Source: JBBDYQ01 sp035553855 (GTDB taxonomy: Bacteria > Actinomycetota > Thermoleophilia > Solirubrobacterales > Thermoleophilaceae). Taken from it: a stretch of DNA of 25,433 bases. Position 1 is the first letter of the stretch, and every line of letters begins with the position of its first letter. Shown one piece after another: positions 6,976 through 15,075 of this stretch. The notes under the pieces are model-generated. The model was not told where the DNA came from and searched no databases. It was given only the letters and a program-made list of their open reading frames with translations. The stretch is from the NCBI GenBank assembly GCA_035553855.1, contig DATMJO010000061.1, positions 1 through 25,433 of the forward strand, given 5' to 3'. Position numbers and translations under genes: made by a program.

Positions 6976-8990
6976 AGAGCCCCGCCGAGCGCGCCGGCGA
7001 GCTGCGGCGCGAGATCGCCCGCCACGACCACCGCTATTACGTCCTCGACGACCCCGAGATAGGCGACGACGCCTACGACGCGCTCCTGAACGAGCTGCGG
7101 GAGATAGAGGCGGAGAACCCCGACCTCGTCACGCCCCACTCGCCGACCCAGCGCGTGGGGGGCAAGCCGCTCGACCGCTTCGCGCCGGCCGAGCACCTGC
7201 AGCCGATGCTCTCGCTCGCCAACGCGCGCAACGAAGAGGAGCTCCGCGCCTGGGACGCCCGCGTGCGCAACCTCATGGCGAAGCAGGAGCTCGACGACTC
7301 CGAGCTCCGCTGGGTGGCGGAGCCGAAGGTCGACGGGCTCGCCATCTCGCTCCTGTACGAGAACGGGCGGCTCGTGCGCGGCGCGACGCGCGGCGACGGC
7401 GAGATCGGCGAGGACGTCACCCACAACCTGCGGACGGTCAAGGCCGTCCCGCTCTCGTTCGAGGACGCGCCGCCGCTGCTCGAGGTCCGCGGCGAGGCCT
7501 ACCTGCCGCGCTCCGCCTTCGCGCGCCTCAACGAGCAGCGCGCGGAGGCCGGCGAGCCGACCTTCGCCAACCCGCGCAACGCCGCCGCGGGCGCGATCCG
7601 CCAGCTCGACCCCCAGGTCACCGCGTCACGGCCGCTTTCCATGTGGAGCTACGCGATCGGGGCGCACGAGGGCGTCGAGTTCGAGTCCCACCACGAGTCG
7701 CTCGAATGGCTGCGCGAGCACGGCTTCCGCGTGAGCCCCGAGGTCGCCGTGCACGACGACTTCGAGGCGCTCGTCGCGGGCTGTCGCGCGTGGGAGGAGC
7801 GCCGCGAGTCGCTCGACTACGAGACCGACGGCGTGGTCGTGAAGATCGACCATCTGCCCACCCAGCGCGCGCTCGGCGTCGTCGGCCGCGAGCCGCGCGG
7901 CGCGATCGCCTGGAAGTTCCCGCCGATGACGGCGACCACCACGCTCGAGCGCGTGGCCTGGAACGTCGGGCGCACCGGCCACATGGTGCCCTTCGCCGTC
8001 CTCACCCCGGTGGTGGTCACGGGCGTGACCGTGAAACTCGCGACCCTGCACAACGAGGAGGACCTGCTCCGCAAGGACGTCCGCCCGGGCGACGAGGTGA
8101 TCATCACCCGCGCGGGCGACGTGATCCCGCGCGTCGTCTCGCCGACCTCCAAGGCGCAACGCAACCCCGATCGCTCGCCGCCGCCCGAGGCGCCCGCGGA
8201 GTGCCCGGCCTGCGGGACCCCCACGGTCAAGCCCGAGGACGGGGTCTGGACGATCTGCCCCAACCGGACCGCCTGCCCGGGGCAGCTCTTCCAGGCGCTC
8301 AAGCACTTCGTCCACCGTGGAGCGATGGACATCGAGGGACTCGGCGAGGAGCGGGTGCAGCAGCTCATGGAAGCCGGGCTCGTGAAGAGCATCGCCGACA
8401 TCTACGAGCTCACGCCCGAGCGCCTCGAATCCCTCGAGGGGTTCGCCAAGATCTCCGCGAAGAACCTCGTCGACGCGATCGCCGCGTCACGCGAGCGGCC
8501 TTTCTGGCGTGTGCTGTTCGGGCTCGGCATCCAGGGCATCGGCGGCGTCAACGCGAAAGCGCTGGCGCAGCGGTTCCGCTCGATCGACGCGCTCATGGGC
8601 GCCGGCGCCGAGGCGATCCAGGAGACGCCCGGCATCGGCCCCGTGCTCGCCGATGCGCTCGCCGCCGCCCTGGCGGAGGAGCGCACCCGCGAGCTCGTGG
8701 AGCGGCTGCGCGGGCACGGCCTGAAGCTCGAGGCCGAGGGCGACGCACCGCCCGCCGAGGGGCCGCTCGCGGGCAAGACGCTCGTGCTCACGGGGACGCT
8801 CCCGAACCTCACCCGCGAGGAGGCCACCGAGAGGATCGAAGCCGCCGGCGGCAAGGTCACCGGATCGGTGTCGAAGAAGACCGACTACGTCGTCGCCGGT
8901 GAGGAAGCGGGCTCGAAGCTCGCGAAGGCCGAGAAGCTCGGCACCGAGATCATCGACGAGGCCGGGCTGCTCGCGCTCGTTCAGCCGTAG
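6972..8990 (+). CDS. ligA: NAD+-dependent DNA ligase LigA
   Basis: 672 aa, full length for the family. Residues about 1-65 are the NMN-binding Ia region (HDHRYYVLDDPEIGDDAYD). The adenylation domain has EPKVDGLAISLLYENG with the AMP-accepting lysine K119, followed by GATRGDGEIGEDVTHN, ETDGVVVKID and AWKFPP. An OB-fold follows, then a four-cysteine zinc finger (CPACGTP...ICPNRTACPG, about residues 410-435). Helix-hairpin-helix repeats are seen around GIQGIGGVNAKAL and PGIGPVLADAL. The BRCT domain (about 595-672) begins at PLAGKTLVLTGTLPN. It seals nicks during replication and repair. The GTG start lies in a GTGA overlap with surE. The stop is convergent with dacB, and the two coding ends overlap by 10 bp. 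Confidence 0.97.
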   Translation: MKSPAERAGELRREIARHDHRYYVLDDPEIGDDAYDALLNELREIEAENPDLVTPHSPTQRVGGKPLDRFAPAEHLQPMLSLANARNEEELRAWDARVRNLMAKQELDDSELRWVAEPKVDGLAISLLYENGRLVRGATRGDGEIGEDVTHNLRTVKAVPLSFEDAPPLLEVRGEAYLPRSAFARLNEQRAEAGEPTFANPRNAAAGAIRQLDPQVTASRPLSMWSYAIGAHEGVEFESHHESLEWLREHGFRVSPEVAVHDDFEALVAGCRAWEERRESLDYETDGVVVKIDHLPTQRALGVVGREPRGAIAWKFPPMTATTTLERVAWNVGRTGHMVPFAVLTPVVVTGVTVKLATLHNEEDLLRKDVRPGDEVIITRAGDVIPRVVSPTSKAQRNPDRSPPPEAPAECPACGTPTVKPEDGVWTICPNRTACPGQLFQALKHFVHRGAMDIEGLGEERVQQLMEAGLVKSIADIYELTPERLESLEGFAKISAKNLVDAIAASRERPFWRVLFGLGIQGIGGVNAKALAQRFRSIDALMGAGAEAIQETPGIGPVLADALAAALAEERTRELVERLRGHGLKLEAEGDAPPAEGPLAGKTLVLTGTLPNLTREEATERIEAAGGKVTGSVSKKTDYVVAGEEAGSKLAKAEKLGTEIIDEAGLLALVQP

Positions 8991-10219
8991 CGGGCGATCG
9001 CCTGGAGCATCCGGTCCTCGACGCGCTTCGCCGAGTCGGGCGAGACGCGGTTCGAGAGGATCGAGAAGACGATCGTGTCGCCCGAGCGGGTGCGGCAGTA
9101 GCCCGACAGGGCGCTCACGTCGCGCAGGGTGCCGGTCTTGCCGCGGCAGCGGCGGCGCGCGCTCCCGCGCCGCAGCCCGCGATGGCCGCCGAGGGCGAGC
9201 GTCCCGTCCACGCCCGCGATCGAGAGCGAGGCGTAGAACTCGCGGAACTCGGGCCGGTCGCGCATCTCGTCGAGCAGCTCGACGAGATCGCGCGGGGTCG
9301 CGAGGTTCGAGCGCGACAGCCCGGAGCCGTCGGCGATCAGGGGCCGGGCGCCGAGGAGGCGGACGAAGCGGCGCGCCTCGGCTGCGCCGTCGCTCGTCGT
9401 GCCCTGGTCGCCGTCGGCCGCCGAGAGGCCCTTCAGGAGCATCTCCGCGAAGAAGTTGCTCGAGTGCTTGTTCGTGGTGCGGATGAGGCGGGCGACCGGC
9501 AGCGAGCGGACCGTCGCGAGCACCGTCGCGCCCGAGGGCGCCCTGCTGGCGCGGGCGCGGCCACGCACCCGTACGCCCAGGCGCTCGAGCGCCGAATCGA
9601 GCGCCCGCGCGGCGCGGACCGGCGGGGACACGCCGCCCAGCGACGATGACCCGTTGAAGGCGAGCGCGCTCAGCGGGTTGTGGTCCGGAGAGGGGCCGAA
9701 GCCGGAGCTCGGACCGCCGCGATGCGAGTCGAAGCGCGACTCGTCGCCCATGACGGCGCCCGTGACCGACACGATCCCGGCCGCCTCCTCGAGCATCTCG
9801 GCCAGCGCCTCGACCGTCGCCGGGCTGCCGAGAGAGCGCCCGAAGCCCGAGCGGTCGCCGAATGCCGGGTCGCCGCCGCCGACGAGATAGAGGTTGCCGT
9901 CCCAACTGCCGTCCGCGAGCTTCTCGCCGGTCCCGACCACCGAAGTCTCGAAGCTCCCCGCCGGGCCGAGGCGCGCCAGCAGGGCGGCGGTGGTCCAGAG
10001 CTTGGCGTTCGAGGCGATGATCCGGCGGCGCCCTTCCCGGTGGCGGAAGAGCACGTCGCGATCGGTGGCGTCGAGCACGAGAACCCCCGACTGGGGGCCG
10101 AGGCCCCGGGCCAGCGAGCGAAGCTCGCGCTCGAGGCGCGGGTGGTCCTCCGCGGCGAGCGCGGGAGCGGGGGTGGCGGCCGCGGCGGCCGCCGCGAGGA
10201 TCAGTGCGAGGCGTCTCAT
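8981..10219 (-). CDS. dacB: D-alanyl-D-alanine carboxypeptidase/endopeptidase, PBP4 (DacB, peptidase S13) type
   Basis: 412 aa. Residues 1-22 are a signal peptide (MRRLALILAAAAAAATPAPALA), so it acts outside the membrane on peptidoglycan. The three penicillin-binding motifs are visible: S70-x-x-K73 in IIASNAKLW, S-x-N in KHSSNFFAEMLLKG, and KTG in RGKTGTLRDVSALSGY. The long insertion between SxxK and SxN is characteristic of class C PBP4 proteins. Expected activities are removal of the terminal D-Ala and cleavage of cross-links. The frame is open further upstream (a 483-aa reading), but the ATG at 10219 is chosen because it begins exactly with the signal peptide. No Shine-Dalgarno is seen. 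A TACCCT hexamer lies 27 nt upstream, back to back with the patatin promoter. Confidence 0.93.
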   Translation of the reverse strand: MRRLALILAAAAAAATPAPALAAEDHPRLERELRSLARGLGPQSGVLVLDATDRDVLFRHREGRRRIIASNAKLWTTAALLARLGPAGSFETSVVGTGEKLADGSWDGNLYLVGGGDPAFGDRSGFGRSLGSPATVEALAEMLEEAAGIVSVTGAVMGDESRFDSHRGGPSSGFGPSPDHNPLSALAFNGSSSLGGVSPPVRAARALDSALERLGVRVRGRARASRAPSGATVLATVRSLPVARLIRTTNKHSSNFFAEMLLKGLSAADGDQGTTSDGAAEARRFVRLLGARPLIADGSGLSRSNLATPRDLVELLDEMRDRPEFREFYASLSIAGVDGTLALGGHRGLRRGSARRRCRGKTGTLRDVSALSGYCRTRSGDTIVFSILSNRVSPDSAKRVEDRMLQAIARYG

Positions 10220-10246
10220 CGGGGGTCGGAACACGCGCGGCGCGGC

Positions 10247-10252
10247 AGGGTA
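10247..10252 (-). promoter_or_regulatory. Putative -10 element (TACCCT) for dacB
   Basis: TACCCT on the minus strand, 27 nt before the dacB ATG, preceded by GC. The patatin gene on the other strand has an identical GCTACCCT about 40 bp away, so the two genes may use a divergent promoter pair. No clear -35 box. Confidence 0.35.
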
Positions 10253-10290
10253 GCGGCCGATCCGGCGGCCCTGTCCGTCCCCGGGTCGGC

Positions 10291-10296
10291 TACCCT
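10291..10296 (+). promoter_or_regulatory. Putative -10 element (TACCCT) for the patatin-like gene
   Basis: TACCCT ends 11 nt before the ATG at 10308, implying a leader of only a few bases. It mirrors the dacB element on the opposite strand. Confidence 0.4.
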
Positions 10297-10307
10297 CCAG
10301 GGCTCCG

Positions 10308-11579
10308 ATGGGGACCGTCGTCAAGCTCGAGAAGGGTGCAAGGAAGCACCCGGGGACCACCGCCAAGGGGCAGCGCCGGCGCAGCCCCCAGCGATCCCGT
10401 ACAGCGCTCGTGCTCGGGGGCGGAGGCCTCACCGGAGGCGTCTACGAGATCGGCGCCCTGCGGGCGCTGGACCTCCTGGCGGTGAACCGCACCGTCAACC
10501 AGTTCGACGTCTACGTCGGCACCAGCGCGGGCTCGTTTGTCGCCAGCCTGGCCTCGAACGGCGTCACCCCCGAGGAGATGATGAGGGTCGTCAACCAGCA
10601 GGTCCCGACGCCCTTCCGCGACGTCGATCTCGGGACGGTGCTCCGCCCGAACTACCTCGGCTTCGCCAAGAGCATGGCCTTCCTGCCGCTGCGCCTCGCC
10701 GGGGTCGCGCGCTCGATGGTCTCCCAGATCGGCTCCACCTCGGTGATGGACTTCGCGATCGGGCTCGCCGAGGCGCTGCCCTCCGGCCTCTACGACGGCG
10801 GCGCGATCGAGGGCTACATCGAGGAGGTCCTGAGCGACCCGGACCGGGCCAACGACTTCCGCCTGCTCCAGAACGAGCTGTACCTGACCGCGACCGACCT
10901 CGACACCTGCGAGCGCGTCGTGCTCGGCGACGAGGGCTTCGAGGACGTGCCGATCTCGAAGGCCGTATCTGCCTCCGCCGCGCTGCCGATGGTCTACAAG
11001 CCGGTCGAGATCAAGGGCCGTCACCTGATCGACGGCGGCATCCGCTCGACCACCAACGTGGACGTGGCGGTCGAGCACGGCTGCAAGTTCATCGTCGTGG
11101 TGAACCCGCTGGTCCCCTATGTGAACGACTTCCAGAAGGTGATCCCGACGCTCTCGGGCAGCCGCGTGCGTCGCGTCGCCGACATGGGCTTCCCGCAGGT
11201 GGGCTATCAGGCCTTCAAGCTGCTCGCCCACCAGCGCCTGCACGAGGCGGTGAAGCACTGGGAGGAGAAGTACCCGGGCGTCGACATCATCCTGATCGAG
11301 CCCGACCCGAACGACGAGCTGATGTTCGACACGAACATCCTCAACTTCACCAAGCGGATCGAGATCGCCCGCCACGGCTTCGAGTCGGTCACGCTCAAGC
11401 TCGCGAAGGACTACGAGCAGCTCCGCGACGTCTGTGGCAAGCACGGCATCGAGATCTCCGCCACCCGCGTCCGCAAGGTGATCCGCCACTTCGCCAAGGA
11501 GCGCGAGAAGACCCGCGCCTGGCGCCGGATCCTCGAGCAGACGACGGGCGCGCTGCTCAGGCAGTCCGAGGACGCGTGA
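10308..11579 (+). CDS. Patatin-like phospholipase
   Basis: 423 aa, no signal peptide. A basic N-terminal tail of about 30 residues precedes the glycine-rich oxyanion loop LVLGGGGLTGGVYEIGAL (about residues 34-51), the nucleophile elbow GTSAGS (S73), and the DGG motif with catalytic aspartate D242 (LIDGGIRSTTN). Together these form the Ser-Asp dyad of patatins. The C-terminal 150 residues are helical and charged. Members hydrolyse acyl chains from phospholipids or other lipids; a bacterial example may act on membrane or storage lipids, or be an effector, but no secretion signal is visible. The ATG is preceded by TACCCT with no Shine-Dalgarno. The stop overlaps the GTG of the downstream glycosidase gene (GTGA), so the two are coupled. 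Confidence 0.9.
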   Translation: MGTVVKLEKGARKHPGTTAKGQRRRSPQRSRTALVLGGGGLTGGVYEIGALRALDLLAVNRTVNQFDVYVGTSAGSFVASLASNGVTPEEMMRVVNQQVPTPFRDVDLGTVLRPNYLGFAKSMAFLPLRLAGVARSMVSQIGSTSVMDFAIGLAEALPSGLYDGGAIEGYIEEVLSDPDRANDFRLLQNELYLTATDLDTCERVVLGDEGFEDVPISKAVSASAALPMVYKPVEIKGRHLIDGGIRSTTNVDVAVEHGCKFIVVVNPLVPYVNDFQKVIPTLSGSRVRRVADMGFPQVGYQAFKLLAHQRLHEAVKHWEEKYPGVDIILIEPDPNDELMFDTNILNFTKRIEIARHGFESVTLKLAKDYEQLRDVCGKHGIEISATRVRKVIRHFAKEREKTRAWRRILEQTTGALLRQSEDA

Positions 11580-13819
11580 TCCGGGCGGCCCTCGCGGCCG
11601 CCATCGCGCTGGCTCTCGCCGGCGGTCCCGCCGCGGCACAGCAGGTGCTCCCGAGCCCGGGGCCGCAGGGCAACGAGATCTGCCTGAAGCCGGGCGAGGA
11701 GACGCCCGAGATCTACGGGCCGACCGACATCGGCGCGACGGCCGGCAACCAGCGCATGTCGGTCGCCGTGAATCCCGAGGGCACGCTGTCGGTGATGCGC
11801 TGGCCGAGCCCCTCCTACTGGGAGCAGCTGCGCTACACGACGATCGACCGCGACCTGCCGATGCTCGGGCTCGACCCCAACGAAGGCGCCTTCTCGGGCC
11901 TCTTCGTGCGCCTGCGGGACGGCTCCGAGCGGATGCTCTGGCTGCGCGAGTTGGAGCTGCGCCAGCGCTACGCCTCGGAGGACTCCGACACCGTCGTCAC
12001 CCGCTTCCGGGAGCGCTCGCTGCGGCTGCTCCTGGAGATCGACGACGTGGTCCCGCGCAACGGCGACGTGCTGGTGCGCCGGCACGTCATGCGGCTGGGA
12101 CGGGGATCACCGGTGCGCTCGGCGCGCCTCGTCGCGTTCGCGAACCTCAACCCGACGGCGTCCAAGCGCGCTCTGCTCCCCACCGAGGACTGGTGCGAGG
12201 AGATCGGCGGCAGCGATCGCGTCCGCTACGACGCGGGCACGGACTCGCTCGTGTGGGAGATCGCCGAGATCGACCAGTCCACCGGGATCCCGCGCTCGGT
12301 CGCGGTGGCGATCGGCGCGAGCCGCCAGTCGGACGGCCACCAGGCGGGAGCCGACGGCTACTCCGGCCACCACTCGGCAGGCGGCGGGCCACAGAGCGCG
12401 TACGACGACGCCGCCGACGGGACGCTCTCGGGCTCCGGCTCGTTCGGCCCGGGCGAGGCCGACTCGGCGCTGTCGGTCCCGATCGGCCGCAAGCCGGTGA
12501 ACGTGGTCTTCGCCGCGGCCGAGGACGCCGCCCGCGCCACGTCGCTGCTGGGCTTCTGGCGGGGGCGCGACGCCCGCCGCGCCGTCAGGGCGAAGCGCCG
12601 CTCGTACCTGCGCTGGATGCGGGACGCGCCGCTGCCGCGCCGGGCGCCGCGCGCGCTCGTCCGGCTCGCGAAGCGCTCGCTGGTGTCGCTGCGCCAGGCG
12701 ATCGACGAGCGCGCGGGCCGCGCGGGCGACAAGGTGGCGATCGTCGCTTCGATCGCCACCCAGAGCCCCTACGGCCAGGACTGGATCCGCGACGGCGCCT
12801 TCTTCAACGAGGCGCTCGACGTGATCGGCCACGGCTCGCTCGTGGAGCGCCACAACGCCTTCTACGCCGAGGTGCAGAAGAAGATCGAGGAGGGCGCGCC
12901 GCCCGGCACGGCGGCGACCACCTGCCAGTCGCCGACGCCCGACGGCAACTGGTTCATGACGAACTACGCCGACGGACCCGACGCGGGGCTCTTCACCTGG
13001 GAGATCGACGAGGCGGCGTTCGGGCTCTGGGCCTTCTGGCGCCACTACGAGCACGATCCCGACCGCGCCTACCTCGAGTCGGTCTACTCGGCGCTGCGGC
13101 GCACCGCCGAGTTCCTCGTCGCTTTCCGCGACCCCGCCACCGGGCTGATGCCCCCCTACGCCTGCGAGGACGACAACCCTCCGCGCGAGGGCCAGCCTAC
13201 GATGCACGCCGCGGGGCCCGTGCTGCTCGCGATGCGCTCCGCCGCCGAGGCGGCCTCGGTGCTCGGGCGCGAGGCAGACGCGGCGCGCTACCGCGCCCGT
13301 GCCGACGAACTGGCGGCGGCGATCGACCGCACCTACGACGCGGGCGGCGGCGCCTGGACCTCCGACTTCGGCGACGGCGGCTGGGCGCTCTGGCCGGTGC
13401 GCGTGAAGACCGACTACGGCGATCCGCGCATGCGCGCGCAGGCGGCGCTCGCCTGGGAGCGCGTGGCGCCGGCGTTCCTCGCCCCGGACGGCCCGAGGAA
13501 GCGCGGCCAGTACGAGGTCAAGGCGCTGCACGGACTTGCCCGCTGGCACAAGGCGGTCGGCGACGCGACGATGGCGGCGAACGTCAAACGCGGCCTGCGC
13601 TGGATCGCCGAGGAGCAGGTGGCCTGGCAGGAGACCGGCATCATGGGCGAGGCCTGGTACGTCCGCGACGGCGAGGTCATCTCGGTGGTCTCGCAACCGC
13701 ACGTCTGGGAGCAGGTGCTCGTCTACCTCGCGGCGATCGACGCCTACGGCCGCAGCCGCTACCGCGCGGGACGCCCGGACCGCCTGCTGCGCCCGGCCCG
13801 CACCCGCCGCGCTCCCTGA
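11576..13819 (+). CDS. Secreted glycoside hydrolase, GH15 (glucoamylase-like) six-hairpin type
   Basis: 747 aa. Signal peptide at residues about 1-21 (IRAALAAAIALALAGGPAAAQQ), so exported. Residues about 30-330 form a beta-rich N-terminal domain of the kind found in bacterial glucoamylases. The (alpha/alpha)6 catalytic domain follows, with SPYGQDWIRDGAFF (substrate-binding W-I-R-D), GNWFMTNYADGPDAG and FTWEIDEAAFGLWAFW. ACEDDNPP contains E531, a candidate general acid, and SQPHVWEQ contains E712, a candidate general base. GH15 enzymes release glucose from starch or related alpha-glucans, or cleave trehalose; the substrate is not determined here. The GTG start lies in the GTGA overlap with the patatin gene, and the signal peptide starts right there. 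The frame is open far upstream but only as a shadow. Confidence 0.86.
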   Translation: MIRAALAAAIALALAGGPAAAQQVLPSPGPQGNEICLKPGEETPEIYGPTDIGATAGNQRMSVAVNPEGTLSVMRWPSPSYWEQLRYTTIDRDLPMLGLDPNEGAFSGLFVRLRDGSERMLWLRELELRQRYASEDSDTVVTRFRERSLRLLLEIDDVVPRNGDVLVRRHVMRLGRGSPVRSARLVAFANLNPTASKRALLPTEDWCEEIGGSDRVRYDAGTDSLVWEIAEIDQSTGIPRSVAVAIGASRQSDGHQAGADGYSGHHSAGGGPQSAYDDAADGTLSGSGSFGPGEADSALSVPIGRKPVNVVFAAAEDAARATSLLGFWRGRDARRAVRAKRRSYLRWMRDAPLPRRAPRALVRLAKRSLVSLRQAIDERAGRAGDKVAIVASIATQSPYGQDWIRDGAFFNEALDVIGHGSLVERHNAFYAEVQKKIEEGAPPGTAATTCQSPTPDGNWFMTNYADGPDAGLFTWEIDEAAFGLWAFWRHYEHDPDRAYLESVYSALRRTAEFLVAFRDPATGLMPPYACEDDNPPREGQPTMHAAGPVLLAMRSAAEAASVLGREADAARYRARADELAAAIDRTYDAGGGAWTSDFGDGGWALWPVRVKTDYGDPRMRAQAALAWERVAPAFLAPDGPRKRGQYEVKALHGLARWHKAVGDATMAANVKRGLRWIAEEQVAWQETGIMGEAWYVRDGEVISVVSQPHVWEQVLVYLAAIDAYGRSRYRAGRPDRLLRPARTRRAP

Positions 13820-13822
13820 GGG

Positions 13823-13855
13823 GCGGTGAAACAGTGCCAGGCACTGTTTCACCGC
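13823..13855. repeat. Perfect 33-bp palindrome, copy 1
   Basis: Two 16-nt arms (GCGGTGAAACAGTGCC and its exact reverse complement) around a single central A. It begins 4 bp after the GH15 stop codon, in an 85-bp gap between convergent genes. Either strand could form a long hairpin, which may act as a bidirectional terminator, though no T-run follows. A truncated third copy (GGTGAAACAG) lies at 13864-13873. Confidence 0.93.
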
Positions 13856-13873
13856 ATGCGTCAGGTGAAACAG

Positions 13874-13901
13874 GGTGAAACAGTGCCTGGCACTGTTTCA
13901 G
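13874..13901. repeat. Palindrome copy 2 (25-bp perfect core)
   Basis: GGTGAAACAGTGCC at 13874-13887, central T at 13888, then GGCACTGTTTCA at 13889-13900. The perfect palindrome is 13876-13900. The core is the same as copy 1 but with T instead of A in the centre. It ends 4 bp before the stop codon of the convergent hisC-like gene. Confidence 0.92.
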
Positions 13902-13904
13902 GCC

Positions 13905-15055
13905 TCAGTGGTGGCCCAGCACCTTGCCGATCGCGTGCATCAGGCGGTTTGTTGCCGCGTCGTCGCGCACGGAGGCGCGGATGTGCTCGTCGTCGCCCAG
14001 TGCGCCGCCCGCGGCGACGATGACCTTCTCGCGCTCCAGCCGCCCGGCCAGCTCGGCGCCGCTCAGGCCGGCGGCCCTGAGCCAGACGAAGTTCGCCTCG
14101 CTGGGCGGGGCGTCGAGGGGCAGGTCGTGCAACTCGCGGGCGATCCGCTCGCGCTGCGCCGCCACGGCCTCGCGGCGACGCTCGATCTCGCGGCCGCCGA
14201 TCTTCAGCGCCTGCTCGACGGCCGCCTGCGTCAGCGCGTTCACGCCGAGCGCCGGGGCGATCGACTCGAGCAGCGGGCCCGCCTCGGCGCCGCCGACGGC
14301 GTAGCCGGCGCGGAGGCCCGACAGCCCCCACGCCTTCGAGAAGGTGCGGAAGCAGACCAGGCGCGGGTGGCGCTCGGTCAGGCGGATGCAGCCGTCGCGG
14401 TCGTCGGAGACGACGAACTCGGCGTAGGCCTCGTCGAGCAGCAGGTGGACGTGCTCGGGCAGGGTCCGCAGGAGCTCCTCGATCGCCGCGGGCGGCAGGT
14501 AGGTGCCGGTCGGGTCGTTGGGGTTGCAGACGACGACGGCGCGCGTGCGCTCGGTGACGGCGGCGAGCAGCGCATCCGGGTCGACCCGCCCGCCCGCGAG
14601 ATCGACTGCCACCGGCCGCGCTCCCGCGCGCTGGGCCATGAGCGGGTAGAGGGGGTACGACGGCCAGGGCGTGAGCAGCTCGTCGCCGGGTCCCAGCAGC
14701 GCGAACGCCGCCGACTGGAGCAGCTCGGCAACGGTGCCGCCGAGCTGCTCCAGTCGGCGGCACCGTTGCCGAGCGCCACCTGCTCGGGCGCGACGCCGTG
14801 GCACTCCGAGAGCATCGAGCGGATGCGCCCCGCGTGGCGGTCCGGATAGCCGTTCACACGCCCGCGGGCGACGTAGATCGAGGCGTTCATGACCTCGGCG
14901 TTCGGAAACTCCGGCCACTCGGTGCTCGACAGGTCGATGACCGGGACCTCCTGGAGAGCGAGCAGCTTCTCCTGGCGGCGGCGCTCGCGGAGGCCCTTGT
15001 TGACCTCCTCCTGGTCCAGGTCCTGGAACTGGCGGTAGTAGTCGAGAAGCCCCAT
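13905..15055 (-). pseudogene. hisC: Histidinol-phosphate aminotransferase-like gene, broken by a 29-nt inverted duplication
   Basis: A class I/II PLP-dependent aminotransferase split over two frames. The N-terminal part (ATG 15055, MGLLDYYRQFQDLDQEE... to VALGNGAA) and the C-terminal part (ELLQSAAFALLGPGDELL... to GKVLGHH) are joined in one frame if 29 bases at 14730-14758 are removed. That gives 373 aa, a normal HisC length. Conserved features are WPSYPLYP, VVCNPNDPTGTYLP, LLLDEAYAEF and FRTFSKAWGLSGLRAGYA with the PLP lysine codon at 14334-14336. HisC converts imidazole-acetol phosphate to histidinol phosphate; relatives act on aromatic or threonine phosphate substrates, so the substrate is not certain. 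The inserted bases are an inverted copy of the surrounding sequence. All else looks intact, so this is either a recent mutation or a sequencing/assembly artefact. It follows the small membrane protein gene by 20 bp. Confidence 0.85.
14707..14774. repeat. Nested inverted repeats created by the 29-nt insertion in hisC
   Basis: Arm 14707-14729 is the exact reverse complement of 14739-14761 (23 bp, 9-nt loop). Arm 14723-14743 is the exact reverse complement of 14754-14774 (21 bp, 10-nt loop). Deleting 14730-14758 removes both and restores the aminotransferase reading frame. Confidence 0.92.
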
Positions 15056-15075
15056 ATGCCGTGCCGCCGCCCCGG

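Noticed and set aside
12107..13852. A 581-codon minus-strand frame opposite the GH15 gene
   Set aside because: Shadow composition (Arg/Val/Ala/His) with no motif, while the plus-strand frame has a signal peptide and catalytic motifs.
13823..13901. A CRISPR array suggested by the repeated GTGAAACAG units
   Set aside because: There are only two full copies plus one half copy, with no regular spacers and no cas genes; each unit is a self-palindrome, unlike a CRISPR repeat-spacer array.
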